A DNA stretch of 64,000 nucleotides from positions 310,001 to 374,000 of the forward strand of contig BOKS01000001.1 in NCBI GenBank assembly GCA_016861105.1. The letters are read 5' to 3'. This document shows positions 58,652 to 64,000 of the stretch, in pieces (within the stretch, counting starts at the first letter, position 1; each line of letters opens with the position of its first letter). The notes beneath the pieces were generated by a model. That model ran no database searches. It had not been told where the DNA came from and saw only the letters and a list, made by a program, of their open reading frames with translations. The position numbers and the translations under genes were made by a program. This stretch comes from Betaproteobacteria bacterium (GTDB lineage: Bacteria; Pseudomonadota; Gammaproteobacteria; Burkholderiales; Casimicrobiaceae).

Positions 58652-60730
58652 ATGCAAGCCGTCACCGTGAACGCGACCGCGCCCGCGTCGCGCGCCATCC
58701 TGCCCTATGCCGGCACGATTTTCCTGTCCGCTTTCCTGCTGTTCCTCGTCCAGCCGATCATCGCCAAGCAGATCCTGCCCTGGTTTGGCGGCTCGGCGGC
58801 CGTCTGGACGACCTGCCTGGTGTTCTTCCAGAGCGTGCTGCTCGCGGGCTACGCGTACGCAGATGCGACCAACCGACTGGGCGTGAGGCGGCAGACGCAG
58901 CTTCACCTCGTGCTGCTGGCGATCTCGCTGGCCACGCTGCCGATCCTCGCGGCCGACAGCTGGAAGCCGCAGGGCGACGAGGCGCCGATCGTGCGCATCC
59001 TGCTGCTGCTCGCGGCGACGATCGGACTGCCGTATTTCCTGCTGTCGACGACCACGCCGCTGCTGCAGGCGTGGTACTGGCGGCGCTTCCGCGCGGCGGT
59101 GCCGTACCGGCTCTTCGCGCTGTCGAACTTCGCGTCGCTGCTGGCGCTGCTCGGTTTTCCGGTGCTGTTCGAGCCGTGGCTGACGTTGCCGCAGCTCGGC
59201 TGGAGCTGGTCGGCGATGTACGCGGTCTTCGTGCTCGTGTGCGCGGCCACCGGCTGGATGTCGATGCGCGCCGCCGCGGAATCCGAAGGCGCGACGCAGT
59301 CGCTCGCCGGCGCCGCACCGGAGCACGCGGCCGCGGCGCCGACGCTCAGCACGCAACTGCTGTGGCTGGCGCTGGCGGCGATGGGCTCGATTTTGCTGCT
59401 GGCGGTCACCAACCACGTGACGCAGAACATCTCGAGCGTGCCCTTCTTGTGGGTGCTGCCGCTATCGCTGTACCTGATCACGTTCATTCTCTGTTTCGAC
59501 CATCCGCGCTGGTACGTGCGCTGGTTCTACGTCGCGCTGCTGATTCCCGGCATTCCGTGGATGGCGTACTTCATCTCTTCGCTCGAGCTGCTGTGGGCGG
59601 CGGTCACGTACTTCGCCGGGCTGTTCGTCGCATGCATGTTCTGCCACGGTGAACTGGCCCGGCTGAAGCCCGATCCGCGCTACCTGACGCGCTTCTACCT
59701 GATGCTCTCGCTCGGCGGCGCGGCCGGCGCGGTGCTGATCGCGATCGTCGCGCCCCTCGTGCTCGACGGTTACTACGAGCTGAACATCACGCTTGTGCTG
59801 CTGGCGCTGCTGGTGCTCGCGCGGCTCTCCGGCCCGGCGCGCCTCGTCGGTGTGCTCGTGCTGCTTCCCACGACGTGGTTCGCATTCCAGGGCGCGCGCG
59901 AGTACGGCCGCGACATGCGCGTGATGGAGCGCGATTTCTACGGTGTGGTGCGCACGCGCGACCGCACCGTCGACGGCGTGTCGTACCGCGCGATGTTCCA
60001 CGGCGGCATCATCCACGGCGGACAGCTTCTCGGCGAGGAGTACAGGAACACGCCGAGCGACTACTTCGGCCCGACCTCGGGCTACGGGCGCCTGTTCGCG
60101 GCGCTGAACGAGATCAGGCCGCAGCCGCGCCGCGTCGGCATCATCGGCCTGGGGGCAGGCGTGGTCGCCGGCTACGGCCGCAAGGGCGACGAGATCGTCT
60201 TCTACGAGATCAGCCCGAAGGTCGTCGAGATCGAGCGGCGCGAGTTCACCTTCCTGCGCGACACACCCGCGAAGACGCAGGTGATCCTCGGCGACGGCCG
60301 GCTGTCGCTGGAACGGGAGCTGAAGCAGCGCGGCCCGCGCGGCTACGACGTGCTCGGCATCGACGCCTTCTCCGGCGACTCGATCCCGATGCATCTCGTC
60401 ACGCGCGAGGCGATGGCCCTGTACGTCAGGCACCTCGCGCCCGACGGCGTCATCGTGTTCCAGGCGACCAACCGCTACGTGGACCTGATGCCGGTCGTGA
60501 AGCGCCTGGCGACCGAGTTCGGGCTCGAAGCCGTCGTCGTCTCCGACATCCCCGAATCCTCGGCCGCCGCCGACTACTGGCGATCGTCGACCGACCAGAT
60601 CCTGGTCACCCGCAACCGCAAGCTGCTCGCGCACCCGCGCATCGCCGAGGCCGCCGAGCCGATCAAGGATCGCGCCGATCTGCCGACGTTTACGGATGCG
60701 CATCACAACTTGTTTCGGATACTGAAGTGA
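58652..60730 (+). CDS. Fused membrane protein / spermidine-synthase-like methyltransferase domain
   Basis: A 692-residue protein. The first ~430 residues hold about ten membrane helices (FLVQPIIAKQILPWFGGSAAVWTTCLVFFQSVLLAGY is the hallmark of this family). The C-terminal ~260 residues are a Rossmann domain with GRKGDEIVFYEISPKVVEI, VILGDGRLSLER, and GIDAFSGDSIPMHLVTREAM, as in spermidine synthases. The active-site residues for putrescine are not obvious, so it may be a different aminopropyl- or methyl-transferase or a non-enzymatic relative. It has its own upstream gap of 110 bp. Confidence 0.85.
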   Translation: MQAVTVNATAPASRAILPYAGTIFLSAFLLFLVQPIIAKQILPWFGGSAAVWTTCLVFFQSVLLAGYAYADATNRLGVRRQTQLHLVLLAISLATLPILAADSWKPQGDEAPIVRILLLLAATIGLPYFLLSTTTPLLQAWYWRRFRAAVPYRLFALSNFASLLALLGFPVLFEPWLTLPQLGWSWSAMYAVFVLVCAATGWMSMRAAAESEGATQSLAGAAPEHAAAAPTLSTQLLWLALAAMGSILLLAVTNHVTQNISSVPFLWVLPLSLYLITFILCFDHPRWYVRWFYVALLIPGIPWMAYFISSLELLWAAVTYFAGLFVACMFCHGELARLKPDPRYLTRFYLMLSLGGAAGAVLIAIVAPLVLDGYYELNITLVLLALLVLARLSGPARLVGVLVLLPTTWFAFQGAREYGRDMRVMERDFYGVVRTRDRTVDGVSYRAMFHGGIIHGGQLLGEEYRNTPSDYFGPTSGYGRLFAALNEIRPQPRRVGIIGLGAGVVAGYGRKGDEIVFYEISPKVVEIERREFTFLRDTPAKTQVILGDGRLSLERELKQRGPRGYDVLGIDAFSGDSIPMHLVTREAMALYVRHLAPDGVIVFQATNRYVDLMPVVKRLATEFGLEAVVVSDIPESSAAADYWRSSTDQILVTRNRKLLAHPRIAEAAEPIKDRADLPTFTDAHHNLFRILK

Positions 60731-60745
60731 CCTGAACGCAGGACT

Positions 60746-62032
60746 ATGCTCGCGGGCATGAAACCGCCGGAGCTGTTGCGCGCGAGCTTCTCCGCCGCCG
60801 TCGCCGCCGCCGATCCGCTGAAGATCGTCGCCGCGCACTTGCCGGCGAAGCCGCGCGGACGCGTGTGCGTGGTCGGCGCGGGCAAGGCGGCGGCGAGCAT
60901 GGCGCGCGCGGTCGAGCTGGCGTGGTCCGAGGTCGCGCTCGATGGGCTCGTGATCACGCGCTACGCGCACGGGCTGCCGACCGAACGCGTCCGCGTCGTC
61001 GAAGCCGGGCACCCGGTGCCGGACGAGGCGGGCGAGGCCGCTGCGCGTGAGATCCTCTCGCTCGCGCATTCGCTCGGCCCGGACGATCTGCTGCTCGCCT
61101 TGATCTCGGGCGGCGGCTCGAGCCTGCTCGCGCTCCCGGTGCCCGACGTGCCGATGGCCGATCTGAAGGCGGTGACGCGCGAACTGCTGCGCTGTGGCGC
61201 GCCGATCGAGCAAATGAACGTCGTGCGCAAGCATCTGTCGCTTGCCGCGGGCGGCCGGCTCGCGGCGGCGACGAGCGCGCGCGTGCTCGCGCTGATCGTC
61301 TCCGACGTGACGGGCGATTCTCCGAGCGATATCGCGAGCGGCCCGTGCGCGCCGGATCCTTCGACCTACGCCGATGCGCTGGTGATCCTCGCGCGTTACG
61401 GTTGCGAGACGCCGGCGAGCGTGCGCGCGCATCTCGAACGCGGCGCGCGCGGCGAGATCGAGGAGACGCCGAAGCCCGGCGATCCGCTGTTCGCGCGCGT
61501 GGAAAACCGTGTGATCGCGACCGCGCATCGCAGCCTCGAAGCCGCGGCCGAGACGTTCCGCGCGGCGAACGTCGCGCCCGTGATCCTCGGCGATACGATC
61601 ACCGGCGAAGCGCGCGAGGTCGCGAAGGTGATGGCCGCCTTGGTGCGCGAGATTCGCAACCATCGCCAGCCGTTCGCGCCGCCCGTGGCGTTGGTCTCCG
61701 GCGGCGAGTGCACGGTGACGATTCCGCCCGGCGTCAAGGGGCGCGGCGGCCGCTGCAGCGAGTTCCTGCTTTCGCTCGCGGTCGAACTCGACGGCATGCC
61801 GAACGTCTGCGCGCTCGCGGCCGATACCGACGGCATCGACGGCTCGGAGGACAACGCCGGCGCGTGGCTCGCCCCCCATTCGATCGCGCGCGCCGCGGCG
61901 AAGGGGGTTGCGGCGCGCGCGGCGCTCGACGCGCACGATGCGTGGGGCTTCTTCGCGGCCGCCGATGCGCTGATTCGCACCGGACCGACGCGAACGAACG
62001 TCAACGACTATCGCGCGATTCTCGTCCTGTAG
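60746..62032 (+). CDS. Glycerate 2-kinase (MOFRL family)
   Basis: A 428-residue kinase of the GckA/TtuD group (DUF4147 plus MOFRL domains). Motifs: CVVGAGKAAASMARAVEL, ALISGGGSSLLALPVPDVPMADL, NVVRKHLSLAAGGRLAA, VSDVTGDSPSDIASGPCAPDPSTY, and the C-terminal LAADTDGIDGSEDNAGAWL. It phosphorylates glycerate to 2-phosphoglycerate, entering central metabolism from glyoxylate or tartrate. The ATG at 60746 or 60758 may be used. It converges with aceE, with stops 1 bp apart. Confidence 0.92.
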   Translation: MLAGMKPPELLRASFSAAVAAADPLKIVAAHLPAKPRGRVCVVGAGKAAASMARAVELAWSEVALDGLVITRYAHGLPTERVRVVEAGHPVPDEAGEAAAREILSLAHSLGPDDLLLALISGGGSSLLALPVPDVPMADLKAVTRELLRCGAPIEQMNVVRKHLSLAAGGRLAAATSARVLALIVSDVTGDSPSDIASGPCAPDPSTYADALVILARYGCETPASVRAHLERGARGEIEETPKPGDPLFARVENRVIATAHRSLEAAAETFRAANVAPVILGDTITGEAREVAKVMAALVREIRNHRQPFAPPVALVSGGECTVTIPPGVKGRGGRCSEFLLSLAVELDGMPNVCALAADTDGIDGSEDNAGAWLAPHSIARAAAKGVAARAALDAHDAWGFFAAADALIRTGPTRTNVNDYRAILVL

Positions 62033-62033
62033 A

Positions 62034-64000
62034 TCAACGCGTCCACGGCGGCGCCGCGTCGGCGTCGATGGCGTACAACTGCGCCGCCCGCCGCGCGAGC
62101 GCCGGGTCGAGCGCCGATAGCGCAGCCACCGCGATCGCGTGGCGATCGACCTCGAAGAAGCGGCGGAGCCGCTCGCGCGTGTCGGAACGGCCGAAGCCGT
62201 CGGTGCCGAGCGCGATGTAGCGGTCGCGCACCCACGGGCGGATCAGGTCGGCGACCGCCGCGACGTAGTCGCTCGCGGCGACGATCGGCGCGCCGGTCGG
62301 CGTCAATTGCTGCTCGATCCAGCACACGCCCTGCGGTTTGCCGAGGCGGCGCTGGCGCTCGAAGGCCAGCGCCTCACGCCTGAGTTCGGTGTAGCTCGTC
62401 ACCGAGTACACGTCGGCGCCGATGTCGAAATCGCGCTCGAGCAGTTCGGCCGCTGCGAGCGCTTCGCGCAGGATCGTCCCGGCGCCAAGCAGACGCGCGC
62501 GCGCCGCGCCCTTGGTCGAGTGCCGCACGCAATACATGCCGCGCAGGATGCCTTCGCGAACGTCCTGGCCGAAGACGCCGCGCCCCTCCCCTGCGCGAGC
62601 GGGGGAGGGGCTGGGGGAGGGGGGCTCGTCCTCCGCGCTACGCGCAGGCGTCGGCGCCCACGGCGCCGACGCCTGCGCGTAGGACTCGTTCATCACCGTC
62701 ACGTAGTAGAAGACGTCCTCCTGCGCGGCGAGCATCCGCCGCATGCCGTCTTCGAGGATCACCGCCAGCTCGTACGCGAAGCAGAGGTCGTAGGCGCGGC
62801 AGTTCGGAACGGTGCTCGCGATCAGGTGACTCGTGCCGTCCTGGTGCTGCAGTCCTTCGCCGGCGAGCGTCGTGCGGCCGGCGGTCGCGCCGAGCAGGAA
62901 GCCGCGCGAACGCGAATCGGCCGCGGCCCAGATCGCGTCGCCGACGCGCTGGAATCCGAACATCGAGTAGTAGATGTAGAAGGGCAGCAGCGCGACGCCG
63001 TGCGCAGAGTAGCTCGTCGCCGCGGCGACCCAGCTCGCGATCGCGCCGGCTTCGGTGATGCCTTCCTCGAGGATCTGTCCGCTGGTCGACTCCTTGTAGT
63101 AGCTGACCTGGCCGTGGTCCTCCGGCTCGTAGAGCTGCCCGACCGGCGAATAGATGCCGATCTGGCGGAACAGACCCGCCATGCCGAAGGTGCGCGCCTC
63201 GTCGGCGACGATCGGAACGATGCGCGGGCCGAGTTGCGGATCCTTCAGCAGCGCCGAGACCATGCGCACAATGGCCATCGTCGTCGACATGTCCTTGCCG
63301 TTCGCTTCGAGCGCGAAGCGCGCGAACGATTCGACCGGCGGCACCGCGACCGGCTCGCACCGGTTCGAACGCGCGGGCAGATAGCCGCCGAGCTTCGTAC
63401 GGCGCGCGTGCAGGTACTTCATTTCGGGCGAATCCGCCGGCGGGCGGACGAACTCGCAGTTCTCGACCTGCGCGTCGGTGAGCGGCAGCGCGAAGCGGTC
63501 GCGGAATTCGAGCAACTGCTGGACGTCGAGCTTCTTCTGCTGATGCGTCGTCATCCGGCCCTGGCCGGCGCTGCCCATGCCGTAACCCTTCTTGGTCTTC
63601 GCCAGGATCACGGTCGGCTGGCCGCGATGCTGCGCGGCGTGCCAGTACGCCGCGAAGATCTTGACCGGATCGTGTCCGCCACGGCGCAGCCGGTCGATAT
63701 CGTCGTCCGATAGATGCGCGACCAACTGCTGCAGCTCCGGATACTTCGCGAAGAAGTGTTCGCGGTTGAAGCGGCCGTCGGTCGCGGAAAGCGTCTGGAA
63801 CTCGCCGTCGACCGTCTCGTGGAACGCGCGCAGCAGCAGGCCCTGCGTATCGCGCGCGAACAGCGGATCCCAGTCGCTGCCCCACAGCAGCTTGATCACG
63901 TTCCAGCCCGCGCCGGCGAACAGGCCCTCCAGTTCCTGGATGATCGAGCCGTTGCCGCGCACCGGTCCATCGAGCCGCTGCAGGTTGCAGTTGACGACGA
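62034..64000 (-). CDS. aceE: Pyruvate dehydrogenase E1 component (homodimeric), 5' end outside window
   Basis: The last ~655 residues of AceE; the frame continues past the right edge with VVNCNLQRLDGPVRGNGSIIQELE, a hallmark of E1. Also visible: KTKKGYGMGSAGQGRMTTHQQKKLD, VADEARTFGMAGLFRQIGIYSPVGQLY, and GRTTLAGEGLQHQDG. It decarboxylates pyruvate with thiamine diphosphate. Between NESYAQ and VREGILRGMY there is an abnormal low-complexity insertion (SAPWAPTPARSAEDEPPSPSPSPARAGEGRG split over two palindromes) that is absent from the family's normal loop. The frame is kept. Confidence 0.93.
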   Translation of the reverse strand, partial: VVNCNLQRLDGPVRGNGSIIQELEGLFAGAGWNVIKLLWGSDWDPLFARDTQGLLLRAFHETVDGEFQTLSATDGRFNREHFFAKYPELQQLVAHLSDDDIDRLRRGGHDPVKIFAAYWHAAQHRGQPTVILAKTKKGYGMGSAGQGRMTTHQQKKLDVQQLLEFRDRFALPLTDAQVENCEFVRPPADSPEMKYLHARRTKLGGYLPARSNRCEPVAVPPVESFARFALEANGKDMSTTMAIVRMVSALLKDPQLGPRIVPIVADEARTFGMAGLFRQIGIYSPVGQLYEPEDHGQVSYYKESTSGQILEEGITEAGAIASWVAAATSYSAHGVALLPFYIYYSMFGFQRVGDAIWAAADSRSRGFLLGATAGRTTLAGEGLQHQDGTSHLIASTVPNCRAYDLCFAYELAVILEDGMRRMLAAQEDVFYYVTVMNESYAQASAPWAPTPARSAEDEPPSPSPSPARAGEGRGVFGQDVREGILRGMYCVRHSTKGAARARLLGAGTILREALAAAELLERDFDIGADVYSVTSYTELRREALAFERQRRLGKPQGVCWIEQQLTPTGAPIVAASDYVAAVADLIRPWVRDRYIALGTDGFGRSDTRERLRRFFEVDRHAIAVAALSALDPALARRAAQLYAIDADAAPPWTR
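62583..62681. repeat. Two palindromic repeats inserted in aceE
   Basis: First, CCCCTCCCC-(10 nt)-GGGGAGGGG (62583-62610) followed by CTGGGGGAGGGGGG, the same family as the palindromes around the DUF559 gene. Second, a perfect 20-bp palindrome with a 3-base loop (62639-62681; left arm TACGCGCAGGCGTCGGCGCC). Both lie in the aceE coding sequence and keep the frame. Confidence 0.85.

Overview
The window is GC-rich (roughly two-thirds G+C by eye) proteobacterial chromosome. Codon use, the Bug-type periplasmic receptor, LivMGF and AapJQMP transporters, a homodimeric AceE and a rrn-type boxA sequence all point to a betaproteobacterium of the Burkholderiales type. I cannot name the species. No rRNA or tRNA gene was seen.

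Layout. 1-2.2 kb: end of an unknown gene with a strong terminator, then a minus-strand pilin / small membrane protein / ExeA-like ATPase group. 2.4-5 kb: a NarL-type response regulator and a membrane histidine kinase. 5.2-13.1 kb: a BTAD/TPR regulator followed by a run of lipoproteins, one of them a HExxH metalloprotease. 13.1-16 kb: TPR protein, ridA, recG. 16.1-16.7 kb: a nested inverted-repeat element. 16.8-28.8 kb: livMGF, a Bug receptor, an aconitase-family hydratase in two subunits, an amidase, a cyclic-amidohydrolase-like enzyme and an FAD-dependent reductase. Together these look like an uptake and degradation cluster for an unidentified cyclic amide or organic acid.

28.8-42.8 kb is the accessory core: a complete type I-G (formerly I-U) CRISPR-Cas system. 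A WYL regulator and an exported HIRAN protein precede cas3 (C-terminal HD), csx17/cas8u2, csb1 (cas7) and csb2 (cas5-cas6). A MazF/RHH toxin-antitoxin pair then lies antisense between the effector genes and the adaptation genes (cas4-cas1 fusion, cas2). The array has 22 repeats of 36 bp and 21 spacers, with a boxA-like sequence in its leader. Beyond the array lies a degenerate repeat that interrupts a VapC-like remnant.

42.8-64 kb: mlaE-mlaD-lipoprotein, a DUF72 protein, a 900-residue coiled-coil protein, a hot-dog thioesterase, an SDR, an Atm1-like ABC exporter, a solute-binding protein, and the aapJ-aapQ-aapM-(DUF559)-aapP amino-acid transporter. A fused membrane/spermidine-synthase-like protein, glycerate 2-kinase and the partial aceE gene complete the window.

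A second theme is dispersed palindromic repeats. Several families are present, and in at least four places they supply coding sequence: the signal peptide of the Bug receptor, the tail of the DUF559 protein, the tail of the SDR, and an in-frame insertion in aceE.
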